A stretch of DNA of 64,000 bases from Bacteroidales bacterium. Lineage in GTDB: Bacteria > Bacteroidota > Bacteroidia > Bacteroidales > UBA1402. Below are positions 29,293 to 37,237 of the stretch, in pieces. The DNA is taken from NCBI GenBank assembly GCA_021373135.1, contig JAJFTH010000006.1, positions 186,001 through 250,000 of the forward strand. Direction: 5' to 3'. The position numbers were made by a program, and so were the translations under genes. The notes beneath the pieces were generated by a model that saw nothing but the letters and a program-made list of their open reading frames with translations, did not search any database and was not told the origin of the DNA. Within the stretch, counting starts at the first letter, position 1. Each line of letters opens with the position of its first letter.

Positions 29293-29295
29293 ATG
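29202..29295 (+). repeat. 94-bp start-codon-linked repeat, copy A
   Basis: This matches 63730-63823 (minus strand) at 88 of 94 positions without gaps. Similarity begins abruptly at ATGAAACGAG and ends on the ATG of the downstream gene. Inside it are a 6-codon frame (ATGAAACGAGCATGTTTGTAA, split as MKRACL then stop) and a 27-codon frame (29213-29296). Short complementary segments TCCA (about 29228) and TGGA (about 29246), and GCAT with ATGT, allow a weak hairpin in RNA. Its function is not known to me. Confidence 0.85.
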
Positions 29296-29296
29296 A
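29213..29296 (+). CDS. Candidate 27-codon small ORF in repeat copy A
   Basis: It begins MFVKTSKFMIKWTCEFH and continues MTLDEKMIII; its TGA overlaps the next gene's ATG by two bases (ATGA). Copy B holds a frame of the same length at the same place. Of six differences between copies, two are synonymous (Thr, Cys) and four change residues (F/L, M/R, I/N, I/R), so selection for a peptide is not clear. It may be a leader peptide coupled to the next gene or chance. Confidence 0.3.
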   Translation: MFVKTSKFMIKWTCEFHMTLDEKMIII

Positions 29297-29952
29297 AAAC
29301 ACTTCGTTCGCATTTGTTCTTTTTACTTTTACTGTTTCCTGCCTTTCTTCTTGCTCAGGAAGAAGATAATAATGGCTACCTTTTCCCTGATTTTATGCAA
29401 GGGACAGTTCTTTTTAAAAATGGCGGCGTAGAACCTGCAATGCTCAATTATAATTATATTACCAGACTCATGTTGTTAAAAAACGATAAAGGCCAGATGC
29501 TGGAATTTTCAGACTTGAGCAGCATCGTTGCAATAGACATTGACAACCGGGTATTCATTAAAGGAAAAAACAACGCGTTTTTTGAACAAGTTTCTGCCGG
29601 CAATGGTTACTATTATATACAATGGTTTGGAAAAATAGTTTCACAAGAAAAAGCTGGAGCTTATGGAACTTATTCTTCTACTTCGGCGGTTACCACTTAT
29701 TCAACCATCAATGCCGACAACAAGGTGATCCAACTCAAACTGGGGGAAAGGGTGAAAACGGAAAAGAATTGTAAATTTTATTTGAAAGTAAATGACAGTT
29801 TCAAGAATTTTGATTCTGCCAGGACGCTGGGGAAATTGTTTAAGGGGCATGAAGCCGAAATCGAAAAATTTGTTGCTGAACAAAAAATCGATTTCAGTAA
29901 AGCATCAGATATAGAACGTATGGTTGTTTTTTGTGAAAAGTTTGCAAATTAA
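29293..29952 (+). CDS. Secreted protein of unknown function
   Basis: 219 residues. A signal peptide (LFFLLLLFPAFLLAQ, cleavage probably after Ala-20) leads into a mature protein starting QEEDNNGYLFPDF. The mature part is beta-rich, with a Tyr/Ser/Thr-rich loop AYGTYSSTSAVTTYSTINA near 130 and a charged helical C-terminus. I do not recognise a named family; it resembles Bacteroidota periplasmic or surface proteins. The start codon is the last three bases of repeat copy A. A small membrane protein follows after 20 bases. Confidence 0.75.
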   Translation: MKTLRSHLFFLLLLFPAFLLAQEEDNNGYLFPDFMQGTVLFKNGGVEPAMLNYNYITRLMLLKNDKGQMLEFSDLSSIVAIDIDNRVFIKGKNNAFFEQVSAGNGYYYIQWFGKIVSQEKAGAYGTYSSTSAVTTYSTINADNKVIQLKLGERVKTEKNCKFYLKVNDSFKNFDSARTLGKLFKGHEAEIEKFVAEQKIDFSKASDIERMVVFCEKFAN

Positions 29953-29972
29953 TTCTGATAAAAAAATAAGAT

Positions 29973-30410
29973 ATGGATTCCGGTGATTTGATTTTTTACG
30001 GCATCATTGCCGTTTCTATTGTTTCTTCCATTCTCAAGGCGGTGAGAAAAAAGCCCGAACAAATAAAAGATACGGGTATGCCGGATTTTAAAGGATCTCG
30101 CGCTGGAGATATTTTCAAGACCATTCTGCAGGAATTGGAAGAAAAGGATGATGAATTTATCCCTTCCAATCCAAAGCCTGCACCTCCAATAACCTCTCAG
30201 GTGAACAAACCCAAAGAAAAGCAGGTAAGGCGTCAGGATATGGCATCTGCTATGCCCCGCAGAGAGTCTTTTAATACAAAGACTACCGCTGAGACTGTTT
30301 CCGTGTCTGAAAATTTATCTGATCCTATTTTGCAAACTTTGGATTTGCAGAAGATGGATGAACTCAAGAAGGCCATTATTTATAGTGAAATCATACGTCC
30401 AAAGTTTTGA
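29973..30410 (+). CDS. Small single-pass membrane protein of unknown function
   Basis: 145 residues. One N-terminal membrane helix (LIFYGIIAVSIVSSIL, residues 6-21) is followed by a basic stretch and a hydrophilic, proline- and lysine-rich region (SNPKPAPPITSQVNKPKEK). A short C-terminal helix carries ILQTLDLQKMDELKKAIIYS. The layout suggests a cytoplasmic tail tethered to the inner membrane. I do not recognise the family. It lies 20 bases after the secreted protein and is likely cotranscribed. Confidence 0.7.
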   Translation: MDSGDLIFYGIIAVSIVSSILKAVRKKPEQIKDTGMPDFKGSRAGDIFKTILQELEEKDDEFIPSNPKPAPPITSQVNKPKEKQVRRQDMASAMPRRESFNTKTTAETVSVSENLSDPILQTLDLQKMDELKKAIIYSEIIRPKF

Positions 30411-30437
30411 TTTTCTTATTAAAATCCCTTAAAAATC

Positions 30438-30469
30438 TTTTTTTTCCTGTTCTATAAATCATACCTTTG
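30438..30469 (+). promoter_or_regulatory. Promoter of the CoA transferase gene
   Basis: TACCTTTG at 30462-30469 matches the -7 consensus. TTTT at 30438-30441, 20 bases upstream, is a one-mismatch -33 box. The ATG at 30496 gives a leader of about 20 bases. Confidence 0.6.
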
Positions 30470-30495
30470 CGCCGTTAAAATTAACAGCCAATTAT

Positions 30496-31980
30496 ATGTC
30501 TTTAAAATTTATTACTGCTGAAGAAGCAGCATCCTTTGTCAAGAATGGCGACCAAGTAGGATTTAGTGGTTTTACTCCTGCCGGAGCACCCAAAGTTGTA
30601 TCAAAAGCCATCGCGGAAAAAGCTGTCAAAGAGCACAAAGCTGGTCGTGAGTTTCAAATCGGTGTTTTTACAGGAGCGTCTACCGGAGATGCTCTGGATG
30701 GAGAATTGGCAAGAGCAAACGCTGTCTCTTTCCGTACACCCTATCAATCAAATAAAGATTTGAGAAACAACCTGAATTCAGGGAAAACAGCTTATGTTGA
30801 CATGCATCTTTCCAATTTGGCACAGGAGCTCCGTTATGGGTTCCTTGGTAAAATTGATGTAGCCATCATGGAAGTTGCAGATGTCACTGAAGATGGAGAA
30901 TTGATTCTAACCTCCGGTGTCGGAATATCTCCGACGATAGCCCGTTTGGCAGACAAAATCATTATCGAATTAAATTCAAACCACCCCAAGTTTATCAAGG
31001 GGTTGCACGACATATATGAACCTCTGGACCCTCCTTACCGAAAAGAAATTCCTATATATAGTCCTTCCGACCGAATCGGAAGCCCTGTCCTGAAAGTGGA
31101 TCCGACAAAGATTGTGGGTATTGTTGAAACCAATAAACCAGATCAAACAGGAGGTTTCACTCCTGCTGATGAAGTGACTACGGCAGTAGGCGAAAATGTG
31201 GCAACATTTTTGGTAAAAGAATTGAAGGCAGGTCGTATTCCTGCATCTTTCCTACCCATCCAATCGGGTGTTGGTAACATTGCCAACGCCGTATTGGGTG
31301 CTTTGGGAAGAGATCAGGCTGTTCCTCCTTTTACCATGTATACCGAAGTTATTCAGGATTCTGTCATCGGTCTGCTGCGCTCCGGTGACATCAAGTTTGC
31401 AAGCGGTTGTTCCCTAAGTATTTCTCCTGAACTTCTTGAAGACGTTTACAAGAATTGGGATTTCTTTAAGGATAAATTGGTACTCAGACCTGAAGAAATT
31501 TCAAATAATCCTGAAGTGGCTCGCCGCTTAGGATTGATCACCATCAATACGGCTCTGGAGGCAGACATCTTCGGAAACGTCAATTCTACGCATGTTTTGG
31601 GAACCAAAATGATGAACGGCATTGGCGGCTCGGGCGATTTCACCAGAAACGCTTACATCTCCATTTTTACGACGCCATCTGTTGCAAAAGACGGAAAAAT
31701 AAGTTCCATCGTGCCTATGGTTTCTCACTTGGATCACAGCGAACACTCTGTCAAGGTTTTGATTACCGAACAAGGAGTTGCAGATTTTCGAGGCAAATCT
31801 CCGATACAGCGTGCTGAAGCCGTCATTGAAAACTGTGTGCATCCTGATTACAAAGAGATGCTTTGGGATTACCTGAAAATGAGCAAAGGCGGACATACCC
31901 CTCATACCTTGAGAATGAGCAATGCCATGCACTTGGAATTTGCCCGATCCGGTGACATGCATCATACTAAATGGGAATAA
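30496..31980 (+). CDS. Acetyl-CoA hydrolase/transferase family protein (succinate CoA-transferase type)
   Basis: 494 residues, the full length of the class I CoA-transferase (Cat1/AarC) family. The likely catalytic glutamate lies in FTMYTEVIQDSVIGLLRSG. GNVNSTHVLGTKMMNGIGGS and ITEQGVADFRGKSPIQRA are family blocks. It probably moves CoA between succinate and acetate or propionate, linking to fermentation end products; this fits korAB and pckA in the window. The gene has its own promoter. Hydrolase activity cannot be ruled out from sequence. Confidence 0.9.
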   Translation: MSLKFITAEEAASFVKNGDQVGFSGFTPAGAPKVVSKAIAEKAVKEHKAGREFQIGVFTGASTGDALDGELARANAVSFRTPYQSNKDLRNNLNSGKTAYVDMHLSNLAQELRYGFLGKIDVAIMEVADVTEDGELILTSGVGISPTIARLADKIIIELNSNHPKFIKGLHDIYEPLDPPYRKEIPIYSPSDRIGSPVLKVDPTKIVGIVETNKPDQTGGFTPADEVTTAVGENVATFLVKELKAGRIPASFLPIQSGVGNIANAVLGALGRDQAVPPFTMYTEVIQDSVIGLLRSGDIKFASGCSLSISPELLEDVYKNWDFFKDKLVLRPEEISNNPEVARRLGLITINTALEADIFGNVNSTHVLGTKMMNGIGGSGDFTRNAYISIFTTPSVAKDGKISSIVPMVSHLDHSEHSVKVLITEQGVADFRGKSPIQRAEAVIENCVHPDYKEMLWDYLKMSKGGHTPHTLRMSNAMHLEFARSGDMHHTKWE

Positions 31981-31994
31981 TAAATGAAATTGCT

Positions 31995-32813
31995 ATGGAT
32001 CTTTTGATGCTCCTTAAAGCTGTAATTATCGGAATTGTGGAAGGAATTACAGAGTTTCTGCCTATTTCAAGCACGGGTCACATGATTCTCGTTGACGAAT
32101 TCGTCAAACTCTCTTCTGATAAAACATTTACAACCGCTTTTGAGGTGATCATTCAACTGGGAGCTATTATGTCGGTGGTCGTTTTTTTCTGGAAAGACCT
32201 ATGGCCTTTTGCAGGGACAGAGGAACACAAGAAAGACACATGGCAACTTTGGTTCAAGGTTATTGTCGGAGTTATTCCTGCTGTCATTTTGGGCCTTCTG
32301 TTTGATGATACCATTGAGGAAAATCTTTTTAACCCATTGGTCGTGGCCATCACATTGGTCGTTTACGGTATCATTCTGATTGTACTTGAACGTTTTAATG
32401 CCGGAAAAAAAGAATTCAAGTTTAATTCGATCAAATCCGTTTCTTTTGGTCTTGCCATTTGCATCGGATTGTTCCAATGCTTGGCCATGGTGCCCGGAAC
32501 ATCCCGTTCTGCGGCAACAATCATTGGTGCGATGCTGCTTGGCCTATCCCGCGGAGCTGCTGCTGAGTTCTCTTTTTTCCTGGCGATTCCAACCATGGCT
32601 GGTGCAACTGCGCTGACCATACTGAAGAATGGTCTTGCTTTTGATGCGCAACAATGGATTGTGATTGCTGTAGGTCTTATCACTTCGTTTATCGTTGCGT
32701 ATGCGGTGATCAAGTTGTTTATGAATTTTATCCGTCGTCACGATTTCAGTGTCTTTGGCTATTATCGCATTGTGCTTGGTCTTGTCGTATTGCTCCTTTT
32801 ATGGAACTTCTGA
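31995..32813 (+). CDS. uppP: Undecaprenyl-diphosphate phosphatase
   Basis: 272 residues from ATG 31995. An earlier ATG at 31971 overlaps the previous stop and is not needed. The conserved IVEGITEFLPISSTGHMIL (residues 12-30) and PGTSRSAATIIGAMLLGLSR motifs hold the catalytic residues, among eight predicted helices. It recycles the lipid carrier of cell-wall synthesis and gives bacitracin tolerance. In many relatives uppP sits between DUF3098 and truB; here it follows the CoA transferase. Confidence 0.95.
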   Translation: MDLLMLLKAVIIGIVEGITEFLPISSTGHMILVDEFVKLSSDKTFTTAFEVIIQLGAIMSVVVFFWKDLWPFAGTEEHKKDTWQLWFKVIVGVIPAVILGLLFDDTIEENLFNPLVVAITLVVYGIILIVLERFNAGKKEFKFNSIKSVSFGLAICIGLFQCLAMVPGTSRSAATIIGAMLLGLSRGAAAEFSFFLAIPTMAGATALTILKNGLAFDAQQWIVIAVGLITSFIVAYAVIKLFMNFIRRHDFSVFGYYRIVLGLVVLLLLWNF

Positions 32814-32850
32814 TGACGAAGTACAATTAATCCAATTAAACCGACAACAA

Positions 32851-33366
32851 ATGCGAAGAATATTTTTTATCGGCTACATGGGGTCTGGTAAGACAACTTT
32901 CGGACGTTTGATCGCAAAATCTCAAAAACTGTTGTTTGTTGATTTGGATGAGTATATAGAACAAAAATATTCAAAAAGCATCGTTACGTTGTTTGATGAA
33001 TTCGGAGAAAGTCAATTCCGTCAGATAGAGCGTGATGCTCTTCATGAGGTCGCTCAGCTTGAAAATTGTATCATTGCGACCGGAGGCGGTACTCCTTGTT
33101 ATTTTGACAATATGGAATACATGAACAGCGTGGGAGATACTGTTTATCTAAGAACGACTGTACATGAATTATTTGACAGATTGAAGTTGTCGTGCAACAA
33201 ACGCCCGCTTCTGAGTCAAAAATCCGATCAGGAATTGGAATCACATATTGCAGAGATGCTCGGAAAGCGAAAGGTTTGCTATATGCGTTCGAAATATATT
33301 CTTGATACGGATGATTTGAATATAGAGAATCTTGATTCCAGGTTTTTGGCTGTTTTTGAGGCTTAA
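32851..33366 (+). CDS. aroK: Shikimate kinase
   Basis: 171 residues from ATG 32851 (MRRIFFIGYMGSGKTTFG); the open frame upstream overlaps uppP and is not homologous. It has Walker A GYMGSGKTTFG, the shikimate-binding DLDEYIE and ATGGGTPCYFDN, and the lid RPLL segment. It phosphorylates shikimate on the way to chorismate. It lies 37 bases after uppP and converges on the large glycosyltransferase gene. Confidence 0.95.
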   Translation: MRRIFFIGYMGSGKTTFGRLIAKSQKLLFVDLDEYIEQKYSKSIVTLFDEFGESQFRQIERDALHEVAQLENCIIATGGGTPCYFDNMEYMNSVGDTVYLRTTVHELFDRLKLSCNKRPLLSQKSDQELESHIAEMLGKRKVCYMRSKYILDTDDLNIENLDSRFLAVFEA

Positions 33367-33403
33367 TGACCTTTTATTGAAAAAAGAAGCCCTCCATATA
33401 TTT

Positions 33404-36400
33404 TTAAATCTTCGCTTTTTGGTTTAGCTTCACATTTCCCGTACGCTTTAAAATTCCCCAGCTGGCGAGTTCGCCTTTCATGGCTTTCAGGTAAGATTTG
33501 ATCAGTATATAAAAGAAAATCTGACGGTAGACAAAACGCTGAATGAAAAGAGTTGCGGCATTCATTAGCGAGAATTTCTTACCATCATATCGGTAAGCAA
33601 AAGCTGAAACAATCCAATCAACCAGAAAGAACAGTACATAAGTAAGGACATAAAATGCGACGTGGGTTGAAAATAGCCCGATAATGAAAAAAAAGTCAAC
33701 CAAAGGCGAAAATAACGGGATGATAAATCCAAAGACCAACAGATTGGGCAACATGATCCAGCCAATGTTTGGCTTATGTAAGCTAAACAACAAGTCACGG
33801 TGTTTCCAAAACGTTTGCATCATACCGAATGTCCAGCGGAAACGTTGCTTCAGGAACATCTTCATTGTTTCCGGGGCTTCGGTAAGTGAAATGGCATCGT
33901 TGCATGAGTGCACTTTAAAGCCGGCTCTGTGTAGTCGAACCGTAAGATCACAATCTTCGGCCAAGGTGTCGATGGTAAAGCCTTTGATCCGATCAATAGC
34001 AGTTTTTCGAAAAGCTCCGATCGCTCCCGGAACTACAAGGATTGCGTTCACATCATCGAGTGCTCTGCGTTCGAAGTTCTGACTGGTGATATATTCCATC
34101 TTTTGCCAGTTTGTCAAAAGGTTTACAGCATTGCCTACCTGGACGTTTCCGGCAACGGCACCTACTTCTTCATCCACAAAGAAAGGCACCATTTTGGATA
34201 TGGCATCCGGCATTAACAAGGTATCGGCATCAATGCAAACCAAGATTTCACCGGAAGCACTGGCAATGCCGAAGTTTAATGCGGAGGCTTTTCCACCATT
34301 GGGTTTTGTAAGAATCTGAACGTTGTCTATGTTACTGAATGCCTCCTTGACATTCGCAAAGGTTTGGTCTTTCGAGCCATCATCGACAAAAACAATGTCC
34401 AGCAAAGGGTAGTCACTTTTGAGCAAGTTTTCAATAGTACGTGTGACCGTCAGCTCTTCATTGTATGCCGGAACAATGACACTAACTTTCGGCTTGTAAT
34501 CAGAAGGGACCGAGCTTTGTCCTTTTTGGAATTTTCTATGTTGAAGAATGGCCAGAACCATCAGGATGAGGATGCGTGAAATTCCAAGAACAATCGCTAC
34601 CACAAAGAAGCCATGCAAAAAGTTTTCAAACAAGGAGGTAAACAGAAAAAATATATAATCGAAATTTTCTGCTTTTCTCGCGTTGCCTTTTATAGTGGGC
34701 ATAACCTGATCTCTGGTTCGCCCCATGATATCCGATATGGTTACAAACTGATAACCCTTTTGTCGGTAAAAGTTGATGATTTGAGGTAACGCAAGGACTG
34801 TTTGTGAGCGATTTCCGCCGGCATCATGCAGGAGTAGGATGTTCCCAAGATTCTGTTGAGAGAAGACCCGAGCGACAATAGTATCGTCCGTCACTCCGAT
34901 TTGCCAGTCGTTGGGGTCAATGGAGGAGGCGATGGTTAAGTAGCCTTCGTCTTTGGCAATGCTCAACGGGCGGATCTGATTGATGTCCTGTGGTTCTGCA
35001 TCGGTATTGTAAGGTGGCCGGAAAAGAAGCGTGGAATGGCCTATGATGCTTTCGAGGAGTAAGCGGGTAGAGCGGAGTTCGACCCGTTCACGGTCTTTCG
35101 AGGTTATTTCGAGGTCAGGATGAGTAAAGGTATGGTTCCCAATTTCATGGCCTTCCTTGTACATTCGCCGTATGATCGAAAGGTTCTTTTCAATATTGAC
35201 ACCTACCACAAAAAAGGTTGCCGGAATCTTGTTCTCTTTAAGAATGTCCAATATTTCCGGGGTAAAATCTTTGTCCGGGCCATCGTCGAAAGTGAGGGCG
35301 ATTTCTTTGCCCTTGGGTTTGCCAAAGCGATTGATGAGGTAGGAAGTCGGCAAACTTTGGTAGCTTTCATTTTCAATCATTTGATCCGGAACGTCCAATT
35401 TTATTTTTACAGAACCAGGTTCAGGTTCACTGGCTATTTCCAGAATCTCACCACTTCCGGTGAAGTTGACCAAAGAGGCTGACTTGAATTTTTCCAGCTG
35501 CTTATAATTGAACGGATGTTTTGTCAAGGACTCTGCTGAAAGTGATCGGTTGTAAAAGCTCCATATTCGTGGATCTTCAGTGCCAAGATGCCAGAGTGAT
35601 ACACCGGCCGTATGGTATTCTTCGGCTGTCCGGATGGAGTTAAAAATGGTTGTCGCATCGGTGCAATGAGCCTCACCTGGATTTCCGTTTTCATCATAGT
35701 AATTAATGTACAAATCGGAATGGTCATCATCAAAATTCACCGGGGCATTGTTTGCAGCGGAAAGGGAGATGAAATCATCATACGAAATACTTTTCCCGTT
35801 TTGACCGTCCTTCCAGTCATACCCGTAACCAGCCAGACACAAAACGAATTTTTCAGAAGGGACCTCTTTCATTGCCAAATCCAAAGCCTGTTCGATGAAC
35901 TTGACAGAAGTGATACAGCCGGGAGACTTACCGGCAAAATGTTCATCATAAGCCATTAGAAAAATAAGATCGTAATAAGTATTCAGATCTTTATAATTAA
36001 AAGTTTTGTCGAAAGGGTTCACATCGATAGTTAACAAATAACCTGCCGGATGAAGTGCCTGGTACAGTTCCCTTGAAAAAATCATCCGGTAAGAAGCCAT
36101 GGCTGGAGGTATATTCTCAAGGTCGACGTTTATTCCCTGAAAATGGTATTTTTTCAATAAGTTCTTGATATTGGATATGAGTTTGGCCCTGTATTTCGGA
36201 CTCTTAAGTAAGAGTGCAGTAGAATCACCATTCCAATGCTGGTTAATGTTGTTGCTCAGAATGGGAATGATGGCCACATCGTTTTGGTACATGATGTTCA
36301 ATGCTTTCGCATTGATCTTGATATCAAGATCGCCTTTGGTATTTTTTTGGAAAAACCATTCGGGTAGCACCATGTTCAGCTTGTCGACGTTGCTTTCCAA

Positions 36401-36766
36401 CGAAGAAAACGAATTTCTGTCCCAATTTACGTAAAAGCCGGCTCTTAGCGGAAGGTATTCTTTTAGCGGACCTCTTTCTATTTTTTGATTATAAAACTCG
36501 TATCTTTTTTCACTTCTTATTTTTTTCAAATGAAGCGCATACGCCACCAATTCTGAATCCGAAACCGCTTTTTTTGAGGGGTTGATATTCACATTACGGA
36601 TTCTTTTCTCTTTATAAATCAAACTTTTGGCATCATAGTGTGATTGGTGGGTCAAGGATATGACAATAGACAGCACTCCCACCAAAATAAAAACCAAAAG
36701 AATACGGACAAACCAAACAAACCGATTCCAGCGTGTAGAGTTGGGACTTTGAAAAATTTGTTGCAT
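33404..36766 (-). CDS. Trifunctional GH18-like / polysaccharide deacetylase / GT2 glycosyltransferase membrane protein
   Basis: 1120 residues. There is an N-terminal helix (17-38), then a GH18-like domain (about 100-405) with GINVDLENIP, keeping the Asp-x-Glu of the chitinase motif. A NodB deacetylase domain (about 485-680) has TFDDGPD, NHTFTHP, RPPYN and LLHDAG. A helix (710-745) precedes a processive GT2 domain from 758 with DDGS (795-798), DADT (846-849), EDCD (937-940) and QRFRW (974-978). Further helices lie at 1000-1055 and 1075-1095. All catalytic motifs look intact. It resembles the poly-N-acetylglucosamine enzymes PgaB and PgaC combined in one chain, so synthesis and on-site trimming of an exopolysaccharide is inferred. 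Confidence 0.88.
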   Translation of the reverse strand: MQQIFQSPNSTRWNRFVWFVRILLVFILVGVLSIVISLTHQSHYDAKSLIYKEKRIRNVNINPSKKAVSDSELVAYALHLKKIRSEKRYEFYNQKIERGPLKEYLPLRAGFYVNWDRNSFSSLESNVDKLNMVLPEWFFQKNTKGDLDIKINAKALNIMYQNDVAIIPILSNNINQHWNGDSTALLLKSPKYRAKLISNIKNLLKKYHFQGINVDLENIPPAMASYRMIFSRELYQALHPAGYLLTIDVNPFDKTFNYKDLNTYYDLIFLMAYDEHFAGKSPGCITSVKFIEQALDLAMKEVPSEKFVLCLAGYGYDWKDGQNGKSISYDDFISLSAANNAPVNFDDDHSDLYINYYDENGNPGEAHCTDATTIFNSIRTAEEYHTAGVSLWHLGTEDPRIWSFYNRSLSAESLTKHPFNYKQLEKFKSASLVNFTGSGEILEIASEPEPGSVKIKLDVPDQMIENESYQSLPTSYLINRFGKPKGKEIALTFDDGPDKDFTPEILDILKENKIPATFFVVGVNIEKNLSIIRRMYKEGHEIGNHTFTHPDLEITSKDRERVELRSTRLLLESIIGHSTLLFRPPYNTDAEPQDINQIRPLSIAKDEGYLTIASSIDPNDWQIGVTDDTIVARVFSQQNLGNILLLHDAGGNRSQTVLALPQIINFYRQKGYQFVTISDIMGRTRDQVMPTIKGNARKAENFDYIFFLFTSLFENFLHGFFVVAIVLGISRILILMVLAILQHRKFQKGQSSVPSDYKPKVSVIVPAYNEELTVTRTIENLLKSDYPLLDIVFVDDGSKDQTFANVKEAFSNIDNVQILTKPNGGKASALNFGIASASGEILVCIDADTLLMPDAISKMVPFFVDEEVGAVAGNVQVGNAVNLLTNWQKMEYITSQNFERRALDDVNAILVVPGAIGAFRKTAIDRIKGFTIDTLAEDCDLTVRLHRAGFKVHSCNDAISLTEAPETMKMFLKQRFRWTFGMMQTFWKHRDLLFSLHKPNIGWIMLPNLLVFGFIIPLFSPLVDFFFIIGLFSTHVAFYVLTYVLFFLVDWIVSAFAYRYDGKKFSLMNAATLFIQRFVYRQIFFYILIKSYLKAMKGELASWGILKRTGNVKLNQKAKI

Positions 36767-36777
36767 ATATTTGTTTT

Positions 36778-36945
36778 TTAGAATTGTGGTAACCAGTAAT
36801 TACAGGTGCTGGTCAGCCTGAATCTGATTGGCATTGTCGGCTGTCCGTCTCTGAATTCAGTCGGAAATAGGGTTCCGCATTTTTGAGGCATGTGGTATGC
36901 ATTCGAAAGGGAGAGCATTAAGAATATGGTGGCACTTTGCTTCAT
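36778..36945 (-). CDS. Candidate 55-codon leader ORF upstream of the glycosyltransferase fusion
   Basis: An open frame of 55 codons (starting MKQSATIFLMLSLSN, ending CNYWLPQF) whose stop lies 11 bases before the ATG of the big gene. It sits between the -7 box and the gene, so it would be in the leader transcript. The frame is open further upstream. There is no family I recognise and no independent evidence of translation, so it may be chance. Confidence 0.2.
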   Translation of the reverse strand: MKQSATIFLMLSLSNAYHMPQKCGTLFPTEFRDGQPTMPIRFRLTSTCNYWLPQF

Positions 36946-37237
36946 AGAACAAGTCCTTTTAATTCTTTGCGGAGTATACATCCGCTTTTTGCGGACAAAG
37001 ATAAACATATTCCTGTGACTGTGGAGTCCTGAATTCACCCTAAAATATCTTAAAAAACAGGTCGGCAAGATTCGGGGTTTGTTACTGCGGACTCTCATCA
37101 GCGCATTTAAACATAATTGGAATGCAAATTTTTTAATGTATATTGAACCGAATATCCTTTCATACGGCCGTTTGATTCTGCTCAAATATCAGATTATTAA
37201 TATCATACCATTGTACCCAATGTTAATACACACGAAC
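36946..37237. promoter_or_regulatory. Divergent regulatory region: glycosyltransferase promoter box and hairpin
   Basis: A minus-strand -7 box TATCTTTG lies at 36996-37003, with no good -33 partner. It is followed in the transcript by a hairpin, TCCGC-TTTTT-GCGGA on the plus strand (36981-36995). A weaker plus-strand box, TACCATTG (37206-37213, one mismatch), may serve the histidine kinase. Nothing else was recognised in this stretch. Confidence 0.45.
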
